Of a DNA stretch of 64,000 nt, positions 53,364 to 60,910 are shown piece after piece (positions within the stretch are counted from its first letter, which is position 1; each line of letters starts with the position of its first letter). The notes under the pieces are model-generated. The model did not search any database and was not told where the DNA came from. It saw nothing but the letters and a program-made list of their open reading frames with translations. Source of the stretch: Desulfovibrio ferrophilus (lineage in GTDB: Bacteria; Desulfobacterota; Desulfovibrionia; Desulfovibrionales; Desulfovibrionaceae). Both the position numbers and the translations under genes were made by a program. The stretch lies in the NCBI RefSeq assembly GCF_003966735.1, contig NZ_AP017378.1, forward strand, positions 915,501 to 979,500, read 5' to 3'.

Positions 53364-54026
53364 ATGTTGAATAAGCTTGAAATCGGTGTGATCGGTCTGG
53401 GGAAGTTCGGTTTCTTCGTGGCTCAGCGGTTGATGGAACTGGGGCATCAGGTGGTCGGTCTGGATGGTAATCCCGATAATGTGCGCCGCGCTCAGGAAGC
53501 ATTGACCCAGGTCTATCAGGGCGATGCCACGGACAAGAAAGTTCTGGAACAGCTGGGATTCGCCGAGTTCAACAATGTCGTTGTCAGCGTCGGCTCCGCC
53601 ATGGAGGCCAGCATCCTGATCTGCCTGCACCTCAAGGAAATTGGGGTGGAGAAGGTCTGGATCAAGGCCATTTCCTGGGAGCATGAAAAGGTGCTGCGCA
53701 AGATCGGTGCGGACGAGGTCTTTTTCCCGGAGCGCTTCGGAGCCCATCAGGTGGCCTTGCAGCTCACCAACCCCGGTCTCATCGAATACATGCAGTTCGG
53801 TCAGGGCGTACTGATGCAAAAGCTCACCGTGGACGAGTGGGCGGGCAAGGCATTACGCGATTTGGATTTGACCAAGAAATTTAGGGCGCAGGTCGTTGCC
53901 GTTCGCAAGGCAGGATCTCCCGAAAACGACTTTACCTATCTGCCCAGCGCGGATGACGTGCTGAATAAGGGCGATGAGTTGGTTGTTATTGTGCAGGAGG
54001 AGATGTTGGAGAAGCTCAAACCCTGA
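53364..54026 (+). CDS. KtrA-type potassium uptake regulatory subunit
   Basis: This 220-residue protein is a single RCK unit: an N-terminal Rossmann domain (IGVIGLGKFGFFVAQRL, then VVGLDGN) that binds NAD(H) or ATP and a C-terminal RCK-C domain (about 140-220). It gates the preceding KtrB pore as an octameric ring. GGGAGAAAG before the ATG at 53364 fixes the start. Its stop is followed immediately by element D, whose inner stem looks like a bidirectional terminator shared with the convergent mqnA. Confidence 0.92.
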   Translation: MLNKLEIGVIGLGKFGFFVAQRLMELGHQVVGLDGNPDNVRRAQEALTQVYQGDATDKKVLEQLGFAEFNNVVVSVGSAMEASILICLHLKEIGVEKVWIKAISWEHEKVLRKIGADEVFFPERFGAHQVALQLTNPGLIEYMQFGQGVLMQKLTVDEWAGKALRDLDLTKKFRAQVVAVRKAGSPENDFTYLPSADDVLNKGDELVVIVQEEMLEKLKP

Positions 54027-54149
54027 CAAACGACACCAGAAAAAGCGATTGCGTTGTTACGTCGAAAAAAACAGGACCTCATGTATTCTTGATACACATC
54101 GGTCCTGTTTTTTCTTGTGCCTAGCACTCGCATCTTCTGGTGCCGTTTG
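54027..54149. repeat. Long palindromic element D with bidirectional terminator core (between ktrA and mqnA genes)
   Basis: The outer arms CAAACGACACCAGAAAAAGCGA and (reverse complement of the right end) CAAACGGCACCAGAAGATGCGA match at 18 of 22. The inner arm AAAAACAGGACC pairs with GGTCCTGTTTTT around a TGTAT-TCTTG-ATACA core. The A/T runs on both sides fit a bidirectional terminator for two convergent genes. It starts at the base after the ktrA stop. Confidence 0.8.
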
Positions 54150-54201
54150 ACGCCCTTTGTGGGAAGATGCTTTAAAGAAATTATGCGGAAAAATTACGAT
54201 T

Positions 54202-55056
54202 CTACAATGCCCAACTCAGACCCGGCATTCCTTCGATAAGACCCAGACGGGTGCAGTAGTCACCGAACAGCGCCAGAGAGGCCATTTCCTGCGGGCCAAG
54301 GTCATAACCCAGAGTGGAGAGGTAGTTCTCCACGCCGTTCCGGTCGATCCAGGGTTTGATGCCCGGCAGTTCAGCGATCTCGTCGATGGACTCGTGGCAG
54401 GACGCCTTGCAGTGCATCAGAGCGGCGTGAACGTCGCCCAGCAGCTCCATTTGCCTCTCATTCAGTCCCCGCCGTACAATCCACACCGCAAACACGAAGG
54501 GCAGTCCCGTGTGGCGCATCCACTCGTCGGCCAGATCAATGATCTGCCAGCCTTCTGGCGGGTTCAGGTAGTTGCGAAGGGCATGGTTGCCGATCTCCAG
54601 AAAAGGGCGCTCAAAATCCAGGCCGGTGCCCGGTTCGATGTCCTGCCAGTCAGCTTCGGGCAGCTTCCAGAAATACTTCCAGAGCACCTTGAGCAGCGCC
54701 ACGGAGCTGGCTGTGGCCTTGGTGATGCTGATGGTGTTGCCATGGGCTTGCATCCAGGCAGGCAGGTCTTCCAGTGGAGTGGGGCTGACCAGCAGTACAC
54801 TCTTGACCGGGCCATGGGAGGCGGTGATGGAAAGGTCCGGCAGCAGGCAGTATTTCTCGGCATCATGCAGATACTCGAAAGCCGAGGCCGGGGCGGCATC
54901 CAATGTGCCCTTGGCCAGCATGGCGTTCATTTCCGAGGGATGCCCGGGAATGTACTCGATGGCTTCGGTGGTCGGGAAGATTCGCTTCAGATGATGGTAG
55001 AGGGGCAGCACGTTCAGATAGCTGATCTGCCCGATGCGCAGTGTGTGATTGCTCAT
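54202..55056 (-). CDS. mqnA: Chorismate dehydratase, futalosine menaquinone pathway
   Basis: MqnA removes water from chorismate to give 3-[(1-carboxyvinyl)oxy]benzoate, the first step of the futalosine route to menaquinone. The 284-residue protein has the family opening LRIGQISYLNVLPLY and the IGNHALR and WVRR-like patterns of the periplasmic-binding-protein-like fold. No signal peptide is present. The start at 55056 is chosen for family length; the open frame from 55152 extends into the hairpin at 55133. No other mqn gene is in the window. Its transcript ends in element D. Confidence 0.87.
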   Translation of the reverse strand: MSNHTLRIGQISYLNVLPLYHHLKRIFPTTEAIEYIPGHPSEMNAMLAKGTLDAAPASAFEYLHDAEKYCLLPDLSITASHGPVKSVLLVSPTPLEDLPAWMQAHGNTISITKATASSVALLKVLWKYFWKLPEADWQDIEPGTGLDFERPFLEIGNHALRNYLNPPEGWQIIDLADEWMRHTGLPFVFAVWIVRRGLNERQMELLGDVHAALMHCKASCHESIDEIAELPGIKPWIDRNGVENYLSTLGYDLGPQEMASLALFGDYCTRLGLIEGMPGLSWAL

Positions 55057-55132
55057 GGGCTGTGGGTAGCTGAAAACTCCTTTCGATGGAAGGATTTTGT
55101 GCTGTTTTAAGCGTACTCTTTTGACAGAAAGT

Positions 55133-55160
55133 GGCCCTCGATGCCGGAGCATCGAGGGCC
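55133..55160. terminator. Hairpin downstream of the 39-codon ORF
   Basis: A perfect 12-bp stem, GGCCCTCGATGC with GCATCGAGGGCC, around CGGA. It has no strong T tract on the minus strand, so it may be an attenuator or weak terminator. It nearly duplicates the adk terminator hairpin at 55433-55460. Confidence 0.6.
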
Positions 55161-55167
55161 TTGATAA

Positions 55168-55287
55168 TTATACCCAAGTGGAGAGTGTTAGCGAAACACA
55201 GCCAAATCCCAGAAGACCCGCGCAAACATAGAGTAGTGTGAGTTTTGGGAACCATTCAATGAGGGATGCCTTGCTCCAGTCGATCAT
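55168..55287 (-). CDS. Small membrane protein of 39 residues
   Basis: This short frame is absent from the long-ORF list. ATG at 55287 is preceded by GCGAGGATTGA, with GAGG six bases upstream. The product starts MIDWSKASLIEWFP, then has one hydrophobic segment of about 20 residues (LTLLYVCAGLLGFGCVSL), with two cysteines, and stops at 55168. It is bounded by two near-identical hairpins, so it may be its own transcript. I recognise no family; small single-pass proteins are common but this one is unconfirmed. Confidence 0.5.
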   Translation of the reverse strand: MIDWSKASLIEWFPKLTLLYVCAGLLGFGCVSLTLSTWV

Positions 55288-55425
55288 TCAATCCTCGCTT
55301 GATTAATGGGGAAGGACGGGGCGGAATGGATGAATGGATTTTGGCAGAATGAATTTGATCAAGGTGTCGGGCAGGCGACGATTTCAGGGAAAATTGATGT
55401 CGCACAGAACAGAGCGATTTCAGTG

Positions 55426-55460
55426 AAAAAAAGGCCCTCAATGCCGAAGCATTGAGGGCC
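55426..55460 (-). terminator. Rho-independent terminator after adk
   Basis: A perfect 12-bp stem, GGCCCTCAATGC with GCATTGAGGGCC (55433-55460) around CGAA, followed on the minus strand by seven T. Confidence 0.96.
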
Positions 55461-55484
55461 TGAAAGGCTCTATAACAAGATGAA

Positions 55485-56150
55485 CTAGACGAGCTGGCCC
55501 ATCAAGTATTCTTTGATCTCGTTGATACCCTGTTCGCCGTCGAGCTCGATGTACTTGTACTTGGCGCCGGGCATGTTCTTGTAGAACAGGCAGCCAGCCA
55601 TGGTGCCGGTGGTCTCATCGTAGTAGATGTCGTGGCGCTTGTTGATGGCTTCCTCGTCCTGGTCGTCATCGCGGGAGGACAGGGCACCACCGCACACGCG
55701 GCACTTGTCGCCGTCGGGGGCGATTACAGCGATACCGATGTTGTTGGGGTGATTGGGGTTGTTCTCGCAGAGGCGACGACCCATGATGCGGTCCTTGGCG
55801 ATCTGGCGGGGCAGTTTGATCTCGATGACGTAATCAAGAGCAACGCCGTCTTTCTCCAGAGCTTCCCACAGCTTCTCGGCCTGAACCAGGGAGCGGGGGA
55901 AACCGTCGAGCAGCCAGCCATTCTTGGACTCGCCAAGAACGTCCAGAACCATGGGGATGGTGATATCATCAGGGACGAGCTCGCCCTTGTTGATGTATTC
56001 TTTGGCCTTCATGCCCAGCTCGGTGCCGCCGCCGATGTGCTTGCGGAAGATGGCGCCGGACTCGATGTGATCGAGACCGTACTTGTCTTTGGCCAGGGTA
56101 CCCTGGGTGCCTTTACCGGAGCCGTTGGGGCCGAAAATCAGAATATTCAC
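55485..56150 (-). CDS. adk: Adenylate kinase with metal-binding Cys/His lid
   Basis: Adk interconverts ATP, ADP and AMP. The 221-residue protein has Walker A GPNGSGKGTQ (8-17) and the GFPRS signature. Its LID holds Cys-x5-His-x15-Cys-x2-Cys (in CENNPNH and CRVC), the exact spacing of the zinc/cobalt/iron site described for Desulfovibrio gigas adenylate kinase, so this is a metal-containing form. The start is GTG at 56150 after TAGGAGGAAA. It lies downstream of tilS and ends at a strong terminator; codons are highly biased, consistent with abundance. Confidence 0.96.
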   Translation of the reverse strand: MNILIFGPNGSGKGTQGTLAKDKYGLDHIESGAIFRKHIGGGTELGMKAKEYINKGELVPDDITIPMVLDVLGESKNGWLLDGFPRSLVQAEKLWEALEKDGVALDYVIEIKLPRQIAKDRIMGRRLCENNPNHPNNIGIAVIAPDGDKCRVCGGALSSRDDDQDEEAINKRHDIYYDETTGTMAGCLFYKNMPGAKYKYIELDGEQGINEIKEYLMGQLV

Positions 56151-56271
56151 GAGGTTTCCTCCTACAAAGTAAAAATTTCACAAAGCTAAGTATCCCCTGA
56201 ATCTTCCGCTGTCAATGGCCGGAAGCCTGTTGGGGGCAAAGTTCCTGAGTTTTGGACGTGTTTTGCGGACC

Positions 56272-57306
56272 TTAACCCTCTGCATTGGGTTCAATTGAAA
56301 AATCAATTCCCCGGGCATTGACCTTTGCCTGCTTATTGCCTGGGAATTGGATTGTTTTGCCCCCTTCGCCGCTGGTGAAGGCCGTTTCCAGGCGATTCAG
56401 GCTGTCGGCCAGAGGTTGGCCGGGACCAAGGGCTTCCAGGCAGGCCTTGTACAGGCGCAGGCGCAGGGCTGCGGGCAGTTCGGTGAGGTGCGGGCGGGGA
56501 AGGAAAGTGGGGTCAGCCAGAGTCTTTAGTTGTTTTTGAACCTCTGCATCAAAGAATTCGCGGTCCTGGCGAGAGCTGCGCCACAGGCTGGCGACGGATT
56601 GCAGGAAATTAGGGTTTTCCTTGAGGAATAATGGCAGCAGAGAGTGCCTCATGCGGTTGCGCTGATAGGCTGGGTCCTGATTGGAGGCGTCTTCGACCCA
56701 CGGCAGGGAGAGTTCGCGGGCAAGGGCTTCGATATCGGCGCGTGGGGTCATGAGTAGAGGGCGGATTAGGCCTCGTTCTGGATCGAAACAACGCATGCCG
56801 CCGAGTTGGGGCCAGCCAGAACCGCGAGTCAGGCGCATGAGTACGTCTTCGGCCAGATCATTGAGGTGGTGCCCCATGGCGATGAAACGGGCACCTGTCT
56901 CGGCCTGTACGCTTGTCAGAAAATTATAGCGGGCTTTGCGGGCGGCTTCCTCAATCCCTGTGCCGTTTGGGCACCTCGCGCCGACATCCACACGCCGGGC
57001 GGTGCCGGGCACACCCAAGGCTGTGCAGAAAGCCAGAGCGTGTTTGGCTTCGGCTGCGGATTCGGGGCGTAACCCGTGGTCCAGATGTGCGGCATGGACG
57101 GTACATCCCAAACGCGGGGCAAGGGCGTTCAAAACGGTGAGTAAAACGGCGGAATCCACCCCCCCGGAATAGGCGCAAACGATTGTGCTCCCGGAGAGGT
57201 CCAACCCCGGTTCCTCGCGCAGAAAACGCTCCACATCCAGACAGAAATGCGCCGCTGTTGGGGGCATTTCCTGCAAGGTGCGGGGCAGGCGATTGGGAAC
57301 GGTCAT
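56272..57306 (-). CDS. tilS: tRNA(Ile)-lysidine synthase
   Basis: TilS converts the wobble cytidine of tRNA-Ile(CAU) to lysidine so it reads AUA. The 344-residue protein has the PP-loop SGGVDS (47-52), HLDHGLRPES, and HHLNDLAEDVLMRLTRGSG, and a short C-terminal domain. The start at 57306 gives a normal length; the open frame to 57375 runs into palindromic element C. It lies 121 bp upstream of adk on the same strand. Confidence 0.93.
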   Translation of the reverse strand: MTVPNRLPRTLQEMPPTAAHFCLDVERFLREEPGLDLSGSTIVCAYSGGVDSAVLLTVLNALAPRLGCTVHAAHLDHGLRPESAAEAKHALAFCTALGVPGTARRVDVGARCPNGTGIEEAARKARYNFLTSVQAETGARFIAMGHHLNDLAEDVLMRLTRGSGWPQLGGMRCFDPERGLIRPLLMTPRADIEALARELSLPWVEDASNQDPAYQRNRMRHSLLPLFLKENPNFLQSVASLWRSSRQDREFFDAEVQKQLKTLADPTFLPRPHLTELPAALRLRLYKACLEALGPGQPLADSLNRLETAFTSGEGGKTIQFPGNKQAKVNARGIDFSIEPNAEG

Positions 57307-57341
57307 GGAGATTCCGGTTTTTGGGATTATTATTCCACTGA

Positions 57342-57466
57342 GATCGTTCAAAAACTGGTCAGATGCTCGGCGCAAAAAACGTTCAAGCTCGCAGCGTATT
57401 CATTTATACGTAAGAGTTTGAACGTTTTGAGGCAACGAAGCAAATTGCTGTTTGTGGTTTTCCTGT
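57342..57466. repeat. Long palindromic element C (between the 111-residue hypothetical and tilS)
   Basis: The inner arms AAAACGTTCAAGCTC (57376-57390) and GAGTTTGAACGTTTT (57414-57428) pair at 14 of 15, around a CGTAT-TCATTT-ATACG core (57395-57410). The outer arms are weaker. On the minus strand it begins at the stop codon of the gene at 57466, as the other elements abut stops. Confidence 0.65.
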
Positions 57467-57801
57467 TAGACGGGGATGTCCAACTCCTCGAACATGCCGT
57501 CCAAGGTGTCCATGCCCCAGGCACGCTGGGCAGCATCGGCGTAAGTAACGCAAGAGCAGCGCATGCGGCCTCGGGCGCGCACCAGGAGTTCCAGGGTGAT
57601 GCTTTCCTCGCCGATCTCGATACCGAAGGCGTGCGGGCCACATTCGGGGGCGTGTTCGGCCTGTTCGGTCGAGAGCAGGTCTTCGGGCAGGTTCAGCCAG
57701 TAGATTCCACCCATGGAGGCCGCTTCGGTCTTGGAGGCGACGTGAGTCTGGAATCGTTCGATGTCGTCGGTATTGAGTTCGTCTACGATATATGCGCGCA
57801 T
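57466..57801 (-). CDS. Hypothetical cytosolic protein of 111 residues
   Basis: I recognise no family. The protein mentions MRAYIVDELNTDDIERF at the start and has clustered His/Cys in HAPECGPHAFG and RMRCSCVTYAD, which could bind a metal. No signal or membrane segment is visible. GAGGACCCC precedes the ATG at 57801. It lies 89 bp after hemA and before tilS on the same strand, and its stop abuts palindromic element C. Confidence 0.72.
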   Translation of the reverse strand: MRAYIVDELNTDDIERFQTHVASKTEAASMGGIYWLNLPEDLLSTEQAEHAPECGPHAFGIEIGEESITLELLVRARGRMRCSCVTYADAAQRAWGMDTLDGMFEELDIPV

Positions 57802-57849
57802 TGAGGGGTCCTCGTCATCATGCGGCCATTACCAATGCACGGTGAGCCC

Positions 57850-57869
57850 TGCACATTGTTGAACAGCCT
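57850..57869. repeat. Solitary arm of the palindromic element family
   Basis: The 20 bases TGCACATTGTTGAACAGCCT match the right arm of element B at 19 of 20 positions, with no matching left arm nearby. It may be a relic of a deleted copy. Confidence 0.5.
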
Positions 57870-57890
57870 TGAGTTGATTCGTTCTTGTCT

Positions 57891-59276
57891 TTAGCCGTTG
57901 TTTTCTTCGCTGTCGCTCGCATCGCCCCCGTCCGGAGGCAACGTACAGTCGCGTCGCAGAGGGACAACATTTTTGCGTCTGGCGTGGGCATCGGTGGGAA
58001 TCTGCTCATGGTCCAGATTGAACATGCGGCGGGTGGAATCGATGAAACGCCCGGCTTTGCCTTCTTCCTGGGTGCGACGTTTCAGGAAATTGATGGGCTC
58101 GTGGTAAAGCTTGTGCACCAGCGAGGTGACCAGGGTTTCCAGAGCTTCTTCAGTTTCCGGGGGCAGGTCCGGTCCGAGGCGTTTGAGTGTCTTGGCCAGT
58201 TCGCGGCGGCCGATGTCCTCGCCTTGTTCCAGCAGGTCCACGATGGTGGGCTTCAGGTCCAATGATTCCAGCCACAGGGCGAACTGTGCAGTTTCAGACT
58301 CGATAATGGCCTCGGCCTTGACGGCTTCCTCGCGGCGCTGAGCCAGGTTTTCCTCCACCACTTCCTTCAGGTCGTCGATGTCGTAGAGGTAGACGTTGTC
58401 CAGGGCGTTGACGTCGGGATCGATGTCGCGTGGTACGGCGATATCGATGAAGAACATGGGCCGGTTCTTGCGTGCCTTCAGGACGGGCTTGATGTCCTTG
58501 GCATGGATGATGGCCTCGGTGGCACCCGTGGACGAAATGATGATGTCGGCTTCGGGCAGGCGGCGCATGAGTTCGTTGAAGTGGATGGCCCGGCCATTGA
58601 ACCGCCCGGCCAGTTCCTCGGCCCGGGTGAAGGTTCGGTTGGAGACCAGCACTTCCTTGATTCCTGCATTGACCAGATGCATGGCGGCTAGCTCGGCCAT
58701 TTCGCCAGCACCGATGAGCAGGGCGGTGTTGTCGCCCATGTCACCAAAGATTTTTTTGGCCAGTTCCACGGCTGCGTAGCTGATGGAGACCGCCGATGAA
58801 GCAATGGCGGTTTCTGTGCGTACACGCTTGCCGACGGTAAAGGCCTTGTGCAGCAGGCGGTTCAGGACCACGCGTGAGGTGTTGTGCTCTACTGAATTGC
58901 GGTAGGCATCCTTCAGCTGACCCAGGATTTGCGGCTCGCCCATGACCATGGAATCCAGGCTGGAAGCCACGGTGAAGACGTGGTTCACGGCGTCCAGACC
59001 CTGGTGGATATAGACGTGGGGCGCAAGAGTGCCCACGCTGCCGCCGCAGGCCTTGGCCCAGAATTCGAGGATGACCTCGGGGGGGGTGCCTTGGTCGGCC
59101 ACAGCCATGATTTCCACACGGTTGCAGGTGGAGAGCAGCACGGCTTCAGAGATCGGGCCGGTGTCTGTCACGAGTCCCTGCGCCCGAGGGTCACAGTCCG
59201 TCAGAGCATAAGACTCGCGGATTTCTACGCCCGCGGTCTTGTGATTGAGTCCGATGAGATAAAGTGTCTGATCCAT
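57891..59276 (-). CDS. hemA: Glutamyl-tRNA reductase
   Basis: HemA reduces glutamyl-tRNA to glutamate-1-semialdehyde, starting tetrapyrrole synthesis. The 461-residue protein has the catalytic Cys51 in LLSTCNRVEIM, GLNHKTAGVEIRE at the N-terminus and the NADPH-binding VLLIGAGEMAEL-like stretch (ALLIGAGEMAELAA). It carries an extra C-terminal tail of about 35 residues (RDCTLPPDGGDASDSEENNG) beyond the usual 420. It follows ccsA by 9 bp and forms a unit with precorrin-2 dehydrogenase. Confidence 0.95.
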   Translation of the reverse strand: MDQTLYLIGLNHKTAGVEIRESYALTDCDPRAQGLVTDTGPISEAVLLSTCNRVEIMAVADQGTPPEVILEFWAKACGGSVGTLAPHVYIHQGLDAVNHVFTVASSLDSMVMGEPQILGQLKDAYRNSVEHNTSRVVLNRLLHKAFTVGKRVRTETAIASSAVSISYAAVELAKKIFGDMGDNTALLIGAGEMAELAAMHLVNAGIKEVLVSNRTFTRAEELAGRFNGRAIHFNELMRRLPEADIIISSTGATEAIIHAKDIKPVLKARKNRPMFFIDIAVPRDIDPDVNALDNVYLYDIDDLKEVVEENLAQRREEAVKAEAIIESETAQFALWLESLDLKPTIVDLLEQGEDIGRRELAKTLKRLGPDLPPETEEALETLVTSLVHKLYHEPINFLKRRTQEEGKAGRFIDSTRRMFNLDHEQIPTDAHARRKNVVPLRRDCTLPPDGGDASDSEENNG

Positions 59277-59285
59277 AGGTCCGTA

Positions 59286-60107
59286 CTAGAAATTATGGTG
59301 CGATTGGGTCAGGAAATTAACGCCAACAAGCGATGCGATGGAGAAAATGAAGACCAGCATCGCCAACTTGGCTGCCTTGCCACCACGCCAGCCCTGGGCC
59401 AGCCGTTGGTGGAACAAAAAGGCGTAAAGCATCCAGATAAGTAGAGAGACAATTTCCTTGGGGTCCCACGTGAGCAGTTTGCCCCAGGTGAAACGTCCCC
59501 AGACAAAGCCGGCCAGAAGTCCCACGGAGTAGAGTGGGAACCCCCAGTTCACAGCCCATTTATTAGCGAGGTCAAAGGTGTTCAGGCTGGGTAAATCTTT
59601 GCGGAAGCCAGCGAGCTTTTCCTTGGTTTTGATCTTTTTTTCGATGTGCAGAAACAGCGCCCCGGCGGCAAAGGCCATGGCCAGCAGCGAAATGCTCACG
59701 AACAGCGAGCCGATATGCAGCGTAAAGAACAGGCCCGAGAGATTGTCGGGCATTTTGACGACGCTGTCGGGCAGGGCGATGGAAGAAAGGTAGAGCAGCA
59801 GAGCCAGAGGCGAAGCCGCCAGCGCCATGAACTCCAGCTTTTTGCGCCAGGAGATGGTGAAAAAGACCAGAAGAACCACCCAGGCCATAAGGCTGAAATA
59901 CAGTCCACCCTGAGTGAACGTCATGTGCTTGGTGCTGGCAAACATCAGGGCAATGCGCAGGGTGTGCAGGATGAACCCGCCGCCAGCGGTCAACCCGGCC
60001 AGGCGCATCAGCATGGGCTTGCGCCCCAGCATTCCCGCAGGATACAGGGCTGCGCCGGACAGATACAGTGCGACTACGGCAATCTCGATGAGATTAACAA
60101 ATTCCAT
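59286..60107 (-). CDS. CcsA/HemX-type cytochrome c assembly membrane protein
   Basis: This 273-residue polytopic protein (about eight hydrophobic segments) has the heme-handling motif WGRFTWGKLLTWDPKE and FLFHQR, the WWD-like region of the CcsA/HemX family. CcsA proteins carry heme for cytochrome c assembly; HemX-type members sit beside hemA and may regulate its level. The start at 60107 is preferred because GGAG lies upstream; it overlaps the precorrin-2 dehydrogenase stop by 14 bases. Confidence 0.87.
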   Translation of the reverse strand: MEFVNLIEIAVVALYLSGAALYPAGMLGRKPMLMRLAGLTAGGGFILHTLRIALMFASTKHMTFTQGGLYFSLMAWVVLLVFFTISWRKKLEFMALAASPLALLLYLSSIALPDSVVKMPDNLSGLFFTLHIGSLFVSISLLAMAFAAGALFLHIEKKIKTKEKLAGFRKDLPSLNTFDLANKWAVNWGFPLYSVGLLAGFVWGRFTWGKLLTWDPKEIVSLLIWMLYAFLFHQRLAQGWRGGKAAKLAMLVFIFSIASLVGVNFLTQSHHNF

Positions 60108-60771
60108 CCAACAACTCCGCAATGCGCCCGGAGAGTGACCCGGGCAGGATGTTCGCAAGTTCGGTTTCCACAGCCTGACGGTCATTGGATGCCAGCAGCG
60201 CCAGCAGATCCGAGGCGGTCAGGGAACGGAAGAGAGCGGTGTTCTCCGGGGTGGGGCGGCCCATCCCGAGTACCATGGGTCTGATACGCTCCATCAGTCG
60301 TAAAAACAAGCCGTAATGGGGGCCGAAGTGTTCTTCCATTTCGGCACGGATGCGTCGGGCCATGGCCGGGCTGGCCCCTCCGGTGGAAAAAGCAACGGTC
60401 AGTGGCCCTTGCTCCACGGTGCTGGGCACGAGGAAAGAGCTTTTTTCCGGGGCGTCAGCCAGGTTGATCAGAATCCCGCGTTCACGGGCCAGACAACCAA
60501 TTTTGGCATTGAGCTTGGGGTTGGAGGTGCAGGCGAACACCAGATTGCGTCCTTCCAGGTCCGACGGGCGGAATTCGCGCTGCTCGAAATGAATGCCGGG
60601 AGCTTCGGCCAGGGTTGCCATTCGGGCCGAGGGAGCCTGAGAGTCCAGCACCAGCACTTTGTGGGCGCCGCAAGCTGCCAGGGTGCCAATTTTACGCAGG
60701 CCGACTTCGCCTGCCCCAATGACGAGGCAGGAAAGGTTCGAAGGAGCCAGAAACGCAGGATAATGTCGCAT
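60094..60771 (-). CDS. Precorrin-2 dehydrogenase (SirC/CysG N-terminal type)
   Basis: This 225-residue protein oxidises precorrin-2 to sirohydrochlorin with NAD. It has the N-terminal Rossmann motif CLVIGAGEVGLRK, GILINLADAPEKSSF and STGGASPAMARRIR, characteristic of the CysG N-terminal half. The chelatase Asp and C-terminal helical domain appear present but activity as a ferrochelatase is uncertain. In sulfate reducers sirohydrochlorin feeds siroheme for sulfite reductase and heme through the alternative Ahb route. Together with hemA it makes a tetrapyrrole unit. The start has a weak ribosome-binding site. Confidence 0.9.
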   Translation of the reverse strand: MRHYPAFLAPSNLSCLVIGAGEVGLRKIGTLAACGAHKVLVLDSQAPSARMATLAEAPGIHFEQREFRPSDLEGRNLVFACTSNPKLNAKIGCLARERGILINLADAPEKSSFLVPSTVEQGPLTVAFSTGGASPAMARRIRAEMEEHFGPHYGLFLRLMERIRPMVLGMGRPTPENTALFRSLTASDLLALLASNDRQAVETELANILPGSLSGRIAELLDGIC

Positions 60772-60910
60772 CGAGGTTACATAGCAGAACCATTGACTGC
60801 CTGCAAAAGAAGATAATGGAGATTCTCCCGCTGACAGGACCTTGCCCCGTTGCCCTATCTGCGATAGTTTCCGGGCAGTTGAACAATGCCCTCAGCAAGC
60901 GACGGAATCC

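Noticed and set aside
52128-53819. Minus-strand open frame of 563 codons opposite the KtrB/KtrA genes
   Set aside because: It spans two real genes and a palindromic element on the other strand and reads as low-complexity His/Gln-rich sequence.
57307-57375. Longer tilS start at 57375
   Set aside because: The extra residues lie in palindromic element C and do not match the family; 57306 gives the normal length.
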